A DNA stretch of 64,000 bases from Okapia johnstoni (Eukaryota > Chordata > Mammalia > Artiodactyla > Giraffidae), in assembly GCA_024291935.2 (NCBI GenBank), contig JAGTYA010000026.1, forward strand, positions 3,707,501 to 3,771,500, given 5' to 3'. The position numbers and the translations under genes are program-made. Positions 20,771-32,560 of this stretch are shown piece after piece. The notes below the pieces were generated by a model that saw only the letters and a list, made by a program, of their open reading frames with translations, was not told the DNA's origin and ran no database searches. How positions within the stretch are numbered: position 1 is the stretch's first letter; each line of letters starts with the position of its first letter.

Positions 20771-22616
20771 ATTGTAAAAAAAAAAAAAAATTAAACCCCA
20801 GTTGAGGAACATTCTCTGAATGTGTGTGCAAGCGGAAGGCCTTGCCTTAGGACAGTCCTGAAGAAAGGAAGCTTAGGGGCTTGAGGAACCTGCTGGCATG
20901 GGGATGGGAGACGTGGGAATGTCTCTGCCCACCCTAGTGTGGGCGGAGAAGTACAGATGACCATCTGTGTGGTCAGCGCCCATGAAGGGCAGCTGGGGGA
21001 ATGACAGGATGGGAGCCCAGAGGTGGGAACTGTAAAGGGCTGGGAGCAAGGGAGGCTTCTGCGTGGTTGTTGGGAACTGGAAAGGGCTGGGAGCAAGGGA
21101 GGCTTCCGCGTGGTTGTTGGGAACTGGCAAGGGCTGGGAGCAAGGGAGGCTTCCGCGTGGTTGTTGGTACACTTGGATGCTCCAACTCTGTACTCCGCAA
21201 GGCTTCACCCGCTCCCAGGAGATAACCTTGGTACCCTTGGAGCATCCTTCCTGGAAGAGCATCTGTGTGCACCTGAGCCTTTGGCCTCACTCTGCCAGTG
21301 TGGCTGTCAGAGGGACTGGAGATGAAGAGGCTCCACGTCAATGTGACTGACACCCCTGGACACCCAGGCTCGGGGGGCTTCCCTGGTTGGCAAGACCCCA
21401 GAGTGCTGTCACACAAGCTACTTGGGGGAGGTGACCCACAGGAAGGAGACGACTGGAAGCCCAACCTCCCCCGGATTCTGCTCCACCAGCCTCTCACTTC
21501 CGTTGATTTTAATGTGCATCCTTTTGCTGTAATGAATGGACCCATGAGTATAACAGTTTTGCTGAGTTCTGTGGGCCCTTTTAGTGAACTGTTGAACCTG
21601 AGGGTGGTCTCAGGGACCCCTGAGATTTCACAGAGGAGGAGACAAGGGAGCCAGGTCTGGAAGGGCGAATGAGTCTTGCAGGAAAAAGGCTGGTATTCCA
21701 GCGAGAGGGACCAAGAGCTTGAAGATGAAGATGGCATCTACCCCCTTCCTTATTTTGCTTGAAGAGAAGGTAGAATGGTGACTTTAGAGAGTGTGTGAAT
21801 TTTTTAACGTATATAATGGCATATATATGACACATGTATGAGTTCCCTTCCTGACAGACAACATAACCAGCACAGGCCTTCCCGCTTGTTTTAGAGGTAA
21901 ATGGGACCTCCCCTCTGCTTGAACCTCCAACACAACCTTCCCTGTTCTCACTCTCAGCTGATTGTCTCACTTTCTGCTTCACTGAGAAACACAGATGCCA
22001 TTGGAGAGACAGAATTCCTTGGAGAAATGGCTGATTCCAGGGGCAGGGAAGGTACCAGGTGAATTGAGAGCATCTTATTCCAGTGAATCAGAAAGTGCTC
22101 AAGGAATGATGAGACATGTCTGAGGGGCCTGAAGGGGTTCCCACTGGTCAAATGTAGAACAAATTGAAGATCAAAATAAATAATGGTAGGGATGTATTAT
22201 AATTCATTGACTAAAACAATAAACTGACTCCATGACGACACACATAAGTGAATAAATGAATTGAAACATACATCAATTATGAAGAGAGATAGTAATGTCA
22301 CAGCACAGAAGGCTGGCGGACGCCACCTTTGTCAAGGGATCGGCATGGCCAGCACAGGTTGTGGGCTGATGGAAATTGCATACCACTCAACAGGAGGCAG
22401 TGAGAGAGATGCTGAGTCCCTTCTGTGATATTCTTGCAAAAAAAAAAATGTAGAACTTGCCTGAACCACGTCATGAGGACACATCAGACAAACCCAAATT
22501 GGCAGTCATTCTTCAAAGTAACTGGCCTGTATCCAAAAACATCAAGATCATGAAGGTCAAAAGAAGACTGAAGAATGTTTCATACAGAAGGAGACTAAGA
22601 TTTTAAACTGGATGCT
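20771..22616. other. Unique DNA containing a 47-bp minisatellite
   Basis: Apart from the minisatellite at 21025-21166, no family is recognised. The open frames across the minisatellite are repeat artefacts. Confidence 0.45.
21025..21166. repeat. Minisatellite, 47 bp x 3
   Basis: Three tandem units start at 21025, 21072 and 21119. Each has 'gggaactg', 'gggctgggagcaagggaggc' and 'gcgtggttgttg', with only one to three differences between neighbours. Confidence 0.95.
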
Positions 22617-23222
22617 TTGCCAGACTTTATTTTTGGGGGCTCCAAAATCACTGCTGATGGTGATTGCAGCCATGAAATTAAAAGACGCTTACTCCTTGGA
22701 AGGAAGGTTATGGCCAACCTAGATAGCATATTGAAAAGCAGAGACATTACTTTGCCAACAAAGGTCCATCTAGTCAAGGCTATGTTTTTTCCAGTGGTCA
22801 TGTATGGATGTGAGAGTTGGACAGTGAAGAAAGCTGAGCACTGAAGAATTGATGCTTTTGAACTGTGGTGATGGAGAAGACTCTTGAGAGTCCCTTGGAC
22901 TGCAAGGAGATCCAACCAGTCCATCCTAAAGGAGATCAGGCCTGGTTGTTCATTGGAAGGACTGATGTTGAAGCTGAAACTCCAATACTTTGGCCACCTG
23001 ATACGAAGAGCTGACTCATTTGAAAAGTCCCTGATGCTGGGAAGGATTGGGGCCAGGAGGAGAAGGGGACGACAGAGGATGAGGTGGTTGGATGGCATCA
23101 CTGACTCGATGGACATGGGTTTGGGTAAACTCCGGGAGTTGGTGACGGACAGGGAGGCCTGGCGTGCTGCGATTCATGGGGTCGCAAAGAGTCGGACATG
23201 ACTGAGCGACTGAACTGAACTG
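22617..23222 (+). pseudogene. BovB (RTE) LINE 3' end, reverse-transcriptase C-terminal remnant
   Basis: The conceptual translation carries the BovB ORF C-terminal region, including 'DGDCSHEIKRRLLLGRKVM', 'YGCESWTVKKAEH', '[20 protein letters not shown]' and '[10 protein letters not shown]'. A stop after KKAEH and frame changes break it, so it is a dead 5'-truncated copy. It ends with the typical tail 'agagtcggacatgactgagc' and a gaactgaact run. RTE LINEs supply the retrotransposition machinery thought to mobilise Bov-tA SINEs. Confidence 0.9.
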
Positions 23223-23399
23223 ATAGAGACAATTGATGAAGCCAGAGGGTGTAGTGATACACCAGTGTCAGTTTCTTGATTTTGATGGTTTGTTGCAATA
23301 ATGCAGGAGAATGTCACTGTTTGTAAGAAATATGAACCAGAGGAGTCGGGGGCAGTATCACGTTGGCAACCAAGTGGCTCAAGAAAATAAAAGTTATTT

Positions 23400-23985
23400 G
23401 TGTGCTATCTTCTTGTTGCTACTATAACAAATCACCACAAACTTGAGGGCTTAAAATAGCAGAAATTTATTCTCTTCAAATTCTGGAGGCCAGAAGTCTG
23501 AAGTTAGCTTCACTAGACTAAAGTCAAGGTGTCATTAGGGCTGATTCTTTCTGAGGGCCCCAGGGAGAATCCATGCTTCTTTTTTCTAGAAGGTGCCTAT
23601 ATTCCTTGGCTCATAACTTCTTCCTTGTATCACTCCAACCTCTGCTTCCAACATTACATCTGCTACTTCCTCCTCTGTAATCAAATCTCCCTCAGGCTTG
23701 CAGTTATAGGGATATTTTTTACTATATTCAGGACTCACCTGGATAATGCAGGATAATTTCCCCACCTCAATATTTTTAACTTAATCACATTTGCGCACGG
23801 GACATTTTTTACTATATTCAGGACTCACCTGGATAATGCAGGATAATTTCCCCATCTCAATATTTTTAACTTAATCACATTTGCAAAGTTCCTTTTGCCA
23901 CACAAGGTGACATATAGGTTCCAGATACTAGGACTTGGATATCTTTGGGGGCCTTAATTCAAATTACCACATCTCAAACACCAAG
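23400..23985 (-). repeat. MaLR/MLT1-like LTR fragment with internal duplication
   Basis: 'cttgttgctactataacaaa', 'ttctggaggccagaagtctg' and 'ttggatatctttgggggcct' mark the start and end of an antisense MLT1-type element. Inside it a stretch of ~90 bp is doubled (23711-23884). Confidence 0.55.
23711..23884. repeat. Tandem duplication, 90-bp period, two copies
   Basis: Positions 23711-23794 and 23801-23884 are almost identical (two differences in 84 bp). Both include 'actatattcaggactcacct' and 'tatttttaacttaatcacat'. Confidence 0.95.
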
Positions 23986-24009
23986 ATGTAACCTCAATGA
24001 AGGCAGGAA

Positions 24010-24160
24010 TTTAATTTTTTTTCTTTAAGTACAGTTAATATACAGTTGGTGTAGGTTCCCACCAAGGCTGCCACATAACATTGAGCAGAGTTCCCTGTGC
24101 TATACAGCAGATTCTTACTGATTTTCCGCTTTGAATATAACAGTGGCAAACTCATTGTAA
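24010..24160 (-). repeat. L1 3'-end fragment, antisense
   Basis: 'ttaagtacagttaatataca', 'gttccctgtgctatacagca' and 'gattcttactgatttt' are characteristic of the antisense 3' end of artiodactyl L1. Confidence 0.55.
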
Positions 24161-24944
24161 GAGCAGATTTTCCTCTTCATACAGCTGCAAAGGTCTCTGA
24201 TTCCACTTGATTGACAAAATCATTCACCTAGGAATTTGATGTCTCAGCAGCTGACCTTTGTCTCCATGCAGTTCTTGTTAGTAACCACACCTCATGGGTT
24301 CCCAGGTGCCAGCTGACCCCAGGTTCTCTGTCACATGATAGAGGATTTCTGGTTGAAGTTTACTGTTCCTCCTTCTCCCCTCCTGTCCCCTCTGCCTCAG
24401 CCCACTGTAGGTCACTGACCTGCCTGTATGTTGGCTTGAAGACAACCAGGTGTTTCCACGGCGTCATTCAAAGAAAAGGAAGTGGATTTTTTTTATATGA
24501 TCACACCCAGTTTTCTAAATATTTACACACAGCTGTGTTTCTGCCCTGAAGGCACATGGCCTCTTGTTCCCCATTAAAAACACATCTGTTCTGTTTGGCT
24601 GATCAGAGGGGCCTAGCCATGCCCTATTCTCTGCCCCCGGAGCACTTGGAACATGGAAAGCAATTGCCCAATTGCTTGTGTGGCAGCCCCAGACAGGGCC
24701 CTTGAGGCCAGGACAACCTTCTCATATCTGGATGATTGCAGACGTCTCCCAGCTGGGCTCCTCCCACCTGGCAACCAGAGTGTCCTTTAAAAATGCCCGT
24801 GAGATCCCACCACACCCTTCTCCTGATCCTGCAGTGACCTCTCCTCTCACCCGGAATAAGGCTCAGAGTCCTCGAGGAGGTTTATGACACTCTGCACACT
24901 GGCCTCCACTTCAGTCTCTGATCTCCGTGCCTACCTCTCACCCC
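24161..24944. other. Unique DNA, nothing recognised
   Basis: No gene or clear repeat is supported. Confidence 0.4.
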
Positions 24945-25385
24945 AACATTAGCTCCCTATGGCTGCTATGACAAATGACCTCAAGTGATGGCTTAAAGCA
25001 ATAAGAATTTATTCTCTTGCAGGTGAACGCTGGAAGTTCAAGTTCAAGGTGTTGGCGGGGCTGTGCTCCCTTCAAAGGCTCTAGACAAGGATCCCTCCTG
25101 TCTCTTCCAGCTTCAGGTGGCTGTCTGCAACTCCTGGCTTGTGGCTGTGTCCCTCCTGTTGCTGCCTCTGTGGTCACATAACTCACCGCTGCCCGCCCCT
25201 CTATCTTCTCTGTGTGTCTGTCTTATAAGGACACGTGTGACTGCGTATAGGACCCACTCAGTCCAGGATAAACTCCTCATCTCAAGAGGCTTAAATTAAT
25301 CATACCTTTTGCCATATGAGGTAATACAGGTTCCAGGATTGCGACGTAGACATGTCTTTTGGGGGTCCACAGCCAACTCCATTTA
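24945..25385 (-). repeat. MaLR/MLT1-like LTR fragment, antisense
   Basis: 'gctgctatgacaaatgacct', 'caaggtgttggcggggctgt', 'ccttttgccatatgaggtaa' and 'catgtcttttgggggtccac' follow the antisense MLT1-type order. Confidence 0.55.
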
Positions 25386-25507
25386 CACACCCAACATTCA
25401 CACAACCCCAGCTCCCTGACCCCTAGCTACTCCTCAAACACACGAAGCATATTCCCAAGACCCAGCCCCCTCTGATGGACTGTCTCTCCCCACCCCACCC
25501 TTAATGA

Positions 25508-25650
25508 CTGGCTCGGGAAGATCCCCTGGAGGAGGCAACGGTAACCCACTCCAGTATTCTTGCCTGGAGAATCCCATGGACAGAGGAGCCTGGTGGGCTA
25601 CAGGCCATGGGGTCACAGAGTCGGACGTGACTGAGCGACAGACCACCACC
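25508..25650 (+). mobile_element. Bov-tA SINE, 5'-truncated
   Basis: Starts mid-element at 'ctcgggaagatcccctggag' and ends 'agagtcggacgtgactgagc'. The tRNA head is absent. Confidence 0.8.
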
Positions 25651-26017
25651 ACCATCAGCCCTTTATTCAGGACTTAGAGGTCACCTTCACTCCTTCTAAA
25701 GCAGCACAACTTGGCTGTTCTCCATCCCTTTCCTTGCCTTTATCACCACCTGACTTGAATAGATTAACGTGTTTATTGTTTTATTTCCTGTCTCCCTTAA
25801 CCAGCATGAATGCTCCACAGGGCAGGTTCTTCACTTCAGCAACACAAGTGAGCATTCTGGAAGGTGTGTGAGGGTCTGTAGTCTTCAATGACTCTGGCTC
25901 TTTCTGTTTCTGCTCCTCCCTCCTCAGCATATGACTTCCTTTCTCATGACCTCATGATCCAAAATTGCTGCTACAGCTCCAGCCATCCTGCTGGTATCCC
26001 AGGAAGAGGAAGAAAGT
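25651..26017. other. Unique DNA, nothing recognised
   Basis: No gene or repeat is supported. Confidence 0.4.
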
Positions 26018-26135
26018 CAGTTGTTGTTGTTTTTCAGTCGCTAAGTCGTGTCTGACTCTTCGCGACCCCACGGACTGCAGCCAGGCCTCCCTGTCCCTCA
26101 CCATCTCCCAGAGTTTGCCCAAGTTCATATCCATT
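26018..26135 (-). mobile_element. BovB 3'-tail fragment, antisense
   Basis: 'gttgtttttcagtcgctaag', 'tgtctgactcttcgcgaccc' and 'ctcaccatctcccagagttt' match the BovB end. The copy is short. Confidence 0.8.
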
Positions 26136-26676
26136 ACATATGTTAGGGACACCTTCTTAGAAGTGTTATCTAAAAAGTTGGGTTTGTGGCTGATAGTGAG
26201 GGGTACAGAGATGGATCTCCACTCTCCAGCATAATCAGTTTCCCTCAAAGGCCAGGTCTTGGGCTGGAGGCTGCTCCTGCCCACACAGGGTTTGGGTACC
26301 CTGATGAGACGAGGAGCCTCTAGCTCAGCAGGAGCAGGTAAATGAAGCATGGGGCAAGGCCTGCACCCACTCAGGGCCCAGGAGGGAGGCTGCATGTGCC
26401 CTCAGGGCAGACACCCCCAGGAGTCCCAGGATGAGGCCCTGAATGAAGCTCCTTGCCAGGGGCTGCTATAAGGCAGCCACTCAGTTCCCCATCTCCTCTA
26501 AGCACCTGGTTGGGCTGGCAAAGCCCACCTGGCCCCCTGACTGAGGGTCCAGCTGCTACTAAGCCCCCCACCCTGAAAGGCAGGTTTGTCTTGCAGCCAA
26601 ACCCCATTCCCAACAACTGTCATTTTCTAGGAACTTAAGCGGAACACTTGACTCACCGTCATCACCATCATCTTAT

Positions 26677-26976
26677 TATTGCTGTTCAGTCGCCAAGTCG
26701 TGTCCAACTCTCTGCGACCCTATGATCTGCAGCATGCCAGGCCTCCCTGCCCCTCACTACCTCTTAGAGTTTGCCCACGTTCATGTCCACTGAATCAGTG
26801 ATGCCATCCAACCATCTCATCCTCTCTTGCCCCCTTCTCCCCCTGCCCTCAATCATTCCCAGCATCAGGGTCTTTAAAATGAGTTGGCTCTTTTGTATCA
26901 GGTGGCCAAAGGATTGGAGGTTCACCGTCAGCATCAGTCCTTCCAGTGAATATTCAGGGTTGATTTCCTTCGGGAT
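26677..26976 (-). mobile_element. BovB (RTE) 3' fragment, antisense
   Basis: 'ttgctgttcagtcgccaagt', 'gaatcagtgatgccatccaa', 'cccagcatcagggtctttaa' and 'gttgatttccttcgggatta'. Confidence 0.87.
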
Positions 26977-28359
26977 TACATGAGTCTAAGGACCTCACTG
27001 AATCATTCATGTAATCCTGACCATAGCTCTGCAAGGCAGGCACCACGTCATCATCCTCATCTTACAGGTGCGGGGCCAGCATGGGCACTGCCCTTGGCGC
27101 TGCTGGGGCTTCCTTGGTTGGTGTTGCTGATGGTGACGGCACTGTTGGTGGTGTGGCTGGTGTGCTGGCAGGATGCTGGTGCTGGCTGCCCGTGGGTATC
27201 CCACTGACATCCGGGGCCAGGGTCTCCAGGGTACTGCTGCTTGGCTCTCTGTAAGACCCCACCCCGTCCTTCTCTGCCTCCCACCGCTGGGCTGCCTGGG
27301 GAGCAGCGGAGGAGGCTCCCCCCTTTGCCAGCAGGCGCTGCGGGCTTGGTACACGGTGCCCTTCAAGGTGCGCCAGACTGCAGCTGGCCCCGCCGCGCGG
27401 CCCTTTCTTCTCTCTGCTTTGTGTTCAGGCCCTTTTGATTCGGGAACAAGGCCCCTTTATGCAGTGCCGGCCTCGCCAGGCCGCCCGGATCCACCCATGG
27501 CTGGGGATTTCCTTTGCATCTGGCACTAGGAGCCCCTCTGGGAGCTAGATGGCAGGAGGGCTCGGTGGTGTCACAAAACCTGGGTGACTCAGCTTTCAGT
27601 GGGGCATTGTGGCCCCGTAGCTTTGATAGTTTAAGTGGGAATCTCAACAAAGGGGAGGCTGGGGCTGCGGGGAAGGTGAGGCTCCTGAGACCGCCCTTCG
27701 TGGGGCAGCCTCTGCAGTCTCGCCCGCCAGGAGAAGGCCCCTCTCCCAGGAGGAAGATTGCATTTCGCCGGGAGGACTGGCCTGTGACCCCAACCTCTTA
27801 AGGACGACATTGAGCAGGGCTATCTTCTCGGGGATCAGGGTGGGGGGCGGGGGGTGGATAGCCACTGGCTCCCCGCCTCCACCAGCCGGCTCCTCACCTG
27901 CCCTTAGTATCTGCAGCTGCCCACAGGGAGGCGGCGTCCAGGCGTTGCCAGGCAGGGAGGCACTTGGCAGGGCCCCTAGCCCAAGTCCAGGTGAGCCAGC
28001 CTGGAGGGGCCAGAGTTCTGGGCCGCCAGCCGCTCAAGGAGCCTGACTAGGAGGAAGGAACCTGCTGAGGGGGGAGGCGGTCACCAGCCTGGACACAGAG
28101 ACTCCACGTGAAACAAGGCAGTTCTTACTCCTTCACTGGCCTGTACACAGCACAGGACCTGCGTGGAAATTAACACAGATGGGACCTGAGCTACCTAGAT
28201 CCTCCGAGCCCCAGTTTCCTCGCCTGAAGAATGAGGTCCCGGGGCCACTCCTTGTTGCAGGCGCTGTGCGGGGCGTGACTGATACCCGTTGGCACTCAGA
28301 AGCATCCACTGCACACGTGAAATACTCTTAGGTTTTAGGATGGCTTCTTTGTGGCACCA
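26977..28359. other. Unique GC-rich DNA
   Basis: Includes a candidate regulatory block at 27370-27660 and a MIR-like patch near 28190-28310. Overlapping open frames on both strands around 27000-28050 show no domain and are not called as genes. Confidence 0.45.
27370..27660. promoter_or_regulatory. Candidate non-coding regulatory block
   Basis: Non-repeat sequence with 'gggaacaaggcccctttatg', 'gtggggcattgtggccccgt', 'tagctttgatagtttaagtg' and 'aatctcaacaaaggggaggc'. Several SOX/TCF-like cores (ACAAAG, CTTTGAT, CATTGTGG) are present. Motif-only inference. Confidence 0.2.
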
Positions 28360-28473
28360 GGGTTTTATTTATTAGGCCACAGCTTGCAAAATCTTAGCTC
28401 CCCGACCAGGGACTGAACATGGGCCCGCAGCAGCAAATGCAACGTCCTAACCACTGGACTACTAGGGAAGTCC
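28360..28473 (-). mobile_element. CHR-type SINE, antisense
   Basis: 'gttttatttattaggccaca', 'ccgaccagggactgaacatg' and 'taaccactggactactaggg' match the antisense CHR SINE. Confidence 0.65.
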
Positions 28474-28515
28474 TACTTTGTGTTTCTAAATCACCCCTTT
28501 CATTTTCTTGCAGGA

Positions 28516-28830
28516 TGTTGTTGTTGATGTTCAGTCTCCAAGTCAACACGACTCTCCGCGACCCGATGGACTGCAGCATGCCAGGCTTCCCTGTCCTTCA
28601 CCAGCTCCCAGAGCTTACTAAAACTCATGTCTGCGGAGTCGATGATGCCATCCAACCCTCTTATCCTCTGTCGCCCCCTTCTCCTCCTGCCCTCAATATT
28701 TCCCAGCATCAGGGTCTTTTCCAGTGAGTCAGCTCTTTGCATCAGGTGGCCAAAGTACTGGAGCTCCAGCTTCAGCATCAGTCCTTCCAATGAGTATTCA
28801 GGGTTGACTTCCTCCAAGACTGACTTGCAG
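28516..28830 (-). mobile_element. BovB (RTE) 3' fragment, antisense
   Basis: 'ttgttgatgttcagtctcca', 'gtcgatgatgccatccaacc', 'catcagggtcttttccagtg' and 'gggttgacttcctccaagac'. Confidence 0.87.
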
Positions 28831-29420
28831 GATGGTCTCACGATAAAGAACACATGAGATCAGGCCATACGAGAAGGTTCAAGCCGTGGCAGGACCTGGG
28901 GCTGCTCAGCCTACCTCTGCTTCAGGTTCCTCCTCTGCTAAGAGGGCATCACGATCAAACAGACCCCTGTTGAGTTGTGGAGGGATGAAATAAATCGTCT
29001 TTGAGAAGGGTTTTGTCCCGAGCTGGCCCATCCAGGGCAGTGGCCCATCCCATACGCTGCTTCCAGGACAGTTGTTGGACTTGCTTCACGGGCGATGTGG
29101 TTGACCTGCAATTGGCCGGAGGCAGGAGAGCCTGTGGCTGACTCTGGGGTCACATGGTTGGCTTCTCATCCTGGGGCTTCCTTTCTGTGGCTGAGTGACC
29201 CGGGGCAGCTCATGTCACACTCTGAGCCTCGGTTTCCTCCTCTTCAAATCAGGAGTGCTGACACTGCCAGCTCCTCATGTGACCGTACCTGGCACCCCGA
29301 AGGTCTCAAGACCAGGCAACATTTGTCACTGTCAAGGGTGATGCATGATGGAAGGAGTCCCAGGTAAGCTTCCTCAGAGGCAAAGGCCCTTCTGTTAAGT
29401 CAGCAGAGCCTCTTTGAGCA
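28831..29420. other. Unique DNA with a MIR
   Basis: A sense MIR-like stretch occupies about 29120-29345 ('gagcctcggtttcctcctct'). The rest is unique. Confidence 0.45.
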
Positions 29421-29590
29421 GATGTGTGCATGCTCAGGTGTGTCTGACTCTTTGCAACCCTTTATGGACTGTAGTCCACCAAGCTCCTCTCTCCATCCCT
29501 ACTCCAGGGGGTCTTCCTGACCCAGGGATAGAACCTGTGTCTCCCTCATTAGCAGGCAGATTCTTTACTGCTGAGCCACCTGGGAAGCCC
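29421..29590 (-). mobile_element. Bov-tA SINE, antisense, internally deleted
   Basis: 'tgtgcatgctcaggtgtgtc' to 'gagccacctgggaagccc'. About 35 bp of the usual middle is missing after 'aagctcctctctccat'. Confidence 0.82.
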
Positions 29591-31675
29591 CTCTGAGCAA
29601 ATACCTTGCTCCAAAGAAAGTTATAGATTTAGGACAGATGGGAGATGATAGGAAAGAATCTGGGGAAATTTCAGAACTTTGATCTTTCTGATGATAACAC
29701 TAGCTCTGTCCCAGGCTGCCGCTGAGCAGTTCAGTTAACACCCATAATTGTCCCTGGAGGGAAGGACCGCCACGATCCCCTTTCTACCCCGAGACACTTG
29801 AGGCTTTGGGTTGAGTGACTTGGGAGTGAGCCATGAGGGGCAGGGCTGGGCTTAGACCCCAGCAGAGGGACCCCGAGTCTCTGCTCAGCTGGGGAAGACT
29901 GTGGCACCAAGCAGTCTGTCCTGGCTGCCCTCTTAAGACAGGAAGGGAGGTCTCACTGCCTCCACTCACTAGGTAGCTTGAGGGAGCACCTCGGGAGTGG
30001 GAAAACTGAGACCCCATCCCCTGGAAGTCCCAGGGTCAGGGAGCCTCTGTGTATCCAGGGAGCCAAGCCCGTGATGGCGGCCTGGGAAACCCTCTCGTGT
30101 CCCTGGGGGTCTGGGAAACTCTCCCTATCAGCTCCTGTCACCTCCTGTGAGTGGTGCCAAGTGGATGCATCTCCTGGTACCTGGCCCCCAGAGAATGCTC
30201 ACTGCCAGGCTTTAGAAATTGCTTCCAGGTGATTGAGAAGGCTGCCAATGAGAGGCAGTCTCTATGTCCCCTCCCCTTGGATCTGGCTGGGCATGTGTCC
30301 ACCAGGAGAATGTGGTGGGACTGATGCTTGGGGGACCACCAGGGCTGAGCAGGAAAGGAGCTCCACTGGAAGCACGAGAAGAATACATCCTGAGGCTCTA
30401 ACGCACAGCACGGGGCCACAGCTGAGAGCGCGGTGCTGTAGATTGAACGCAGCTCAGAGATCTTAAGCGTTCTCACCCCTCACAAGAGTTCAGTGGGTGA
30501 GACAGATGTGTTGAGATCTCCATGTTGGAAATCGTTCCACGATGTGTGTGTATATCACGTCATCACGTTGTATGCCTTAAACACACACAAGGATGCTTGT
30601 CAATTATTCCTCAGTAAGGGTGAAAAGACAAAAAGCTGGGGGCTGCTCCTGCTTCACCCTCCTGCGGGCTACTCTGGGGACATGACAGGCCCTCCAGAAC
30701 CCAGTAACCACGTCAGGAGATGTTCAGGCCCCACGGCAGGCCCAGAGGAGCCCAACTTCGAAGCCACGTCTACCAGGGAGCTCTGGATGACTCCAGGGTC
30801 CAGCCACCCGGTCTCCCCAGCTGAAGCTTCAGCAGAGACCAGTTTCCACGTCCCAGCTGGGGTCTGACCCACAGGACCTGAAAGCATTGTGGACGATGGG
30901 TATGTGCCCCTGAATGTTGAGTTGTCTGTTACACAGCAATGGAAACAGGGACCATCTCCAGCTGGGAAGAAGAGGCTTAGGCACCAGCCCTCTGCTGGGC
31001 CTCCCAATGGCCATCCTTGACGGCTGCAGCCTTGATACCCAGGGCAGATTCGCCCAGGGGGAAACTGCTGGCACACATGGGGTTCCTCAGATGGGCCAGA
31101 AACAAGGGCATGCAAACACCCTAAAACTGTACAGAAAATGCTGCGCGTGCACACCCCCAGGTGTTGGGATGAGGGCAGGTCCACAGCATCCTTCAGATTC
31201 TCAGGATGGTGCCAGGGGCACATGGTATACCAAGAAGTAGCACCTCCCAGACTGATTGGCCTGTCCCTTAGCCACACCCCCTTTGCCATGTGACTTTTAA
31301 GCTCCTCCCACAGGAGGTGGAGCCTATTTTCCCAGCCCCTGAATTGGCTCAGATCTATGATCTTTCCCCTCATCGTTAATAAACTACTTTTTATTTTGTA
31401 GAATTGTATAATAGAAAAGTTTTAGAAAGTATTTATTCTAATGAGTATTTGTAGTCCAAGATGAAGAGACTTAAGCCCAAAGAGATTAAGTGCTTTTTCC
31501 CAGTGAATAATGAAGAAGTGGCAAGATGAGCCTAGAATTCCGTTTGTTTGGTTGCTGTGTGAGCGCTCTAAACGTTGCATTTAACCACGCTGACAGCAAC
31601 CCTCTTCACTAACAAAACACCAAGTTGGCTTAACCAACTTGGCAAAACACCAAGTTGCCTATCTTTTCTAGGCAT
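29591..31675. other. Unique DNA, nothing recognised
   Basis: Open frames up to 234 codons occur on the - strand but overlap others and show no family features. Confidence 0.4.
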
Positions 31676-32560
31676 TACAGACTCAGTAAAGTAATTTTTT
31701 TCATTGAAGTATAGTTGAGGTACACTATGTAAATTACGGACGTATAATACAGTGATTTGCAATTGTTAAAGGTCATGCCCCATTTTCATTTATAAAATAT
31801 TGGCATATTTCCCTTGCAGCACTGTATATCCTTATAGCTTACTTTATATTTACTTATTTTGGGTTGTGCTGGGTCTTCATTGCCACACACAGGCTTCCTC
31901 TAATGAAGACTGCTCTTCACCGTGGTGCCCAGTGACGGCCTCTCTTGTTGGAAACCACGGGATCTGGGGGGCTCTGGCCTCCGTCGTTGTAGCAGGTGGA
32001 CTCTAGAGTGCGGGCTCGGGAGTTGTGGCACTCGGGCTTAGTTGTTCTGTGGCATGTGGAGTCTTCCAGGGCCAGGGATCAAAGCTGTGTCCCCTGCATT
32101 GGCAGGCAGACTTATCCAGTGGACCACCAGGGAAGTCCTCTTGTAGCTTATCTTATACCTAACACTTCATAGCTCTTAATTCCCTGCCCCTATCTTGCCC
32201 CTCCCTCATTCCCTCTCCTCACTGGTGACCACTAGTTTGTTCTCTGTCTGTGAGTCTGCTTCTTTTTCGTTATCTTCACTATTTTGTCGTATGTTTCAGG
32301 TTCTACATATTATATAAGTGATATCATACAGTATTTATCTTTCTCTACTGACTTGCTTCACTTGGAGCATAAGGCCCTCCAAGTCCATCCTTCTTGCTGC
32401 AAATGGCCACATTTCATCCTTTTTTGTGGCTGAGTAGTATTCCATTGTTTATATGTACCACATCTTCTTATCATCTGTTGGTGGACACCCAGGTTGCTTC
32501 CATGTCATGGCTATTGTAAATAATGATGCTATAACTTGTTTAGAGTGGCAGAATGTGCCC
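31676..32560 (-). repeat. L1 LINE fragment, antisense, split by a CHR SINE
   Basis: 'cattgaagtatagttgaggt' at the left and 'catttcatccttttttgtgg', 'gagtagtattccattgttta' and 'tggacacccaggttgcttcc' at the right are antisense L1 3' sequence. A CHR SINE (31849-32139) sits inside. Confidence 0.75.
31849..32139 (-). mobile_element. Long CHR-type SINE, antisense
   Basis: Runs from 'ttgggttgtgctgggtcttc' through 'gggcttagttgttctgtggc' and 'ccagggatcaaagctgtgtc' to 'accaccagggaagtcc'. Target-site duplications cttatagcttactttata (31831-31848) and cttgtagcttatcttata (32140-32157) flank it, matching at 15 of 18 bases. Confidence 0.75.
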
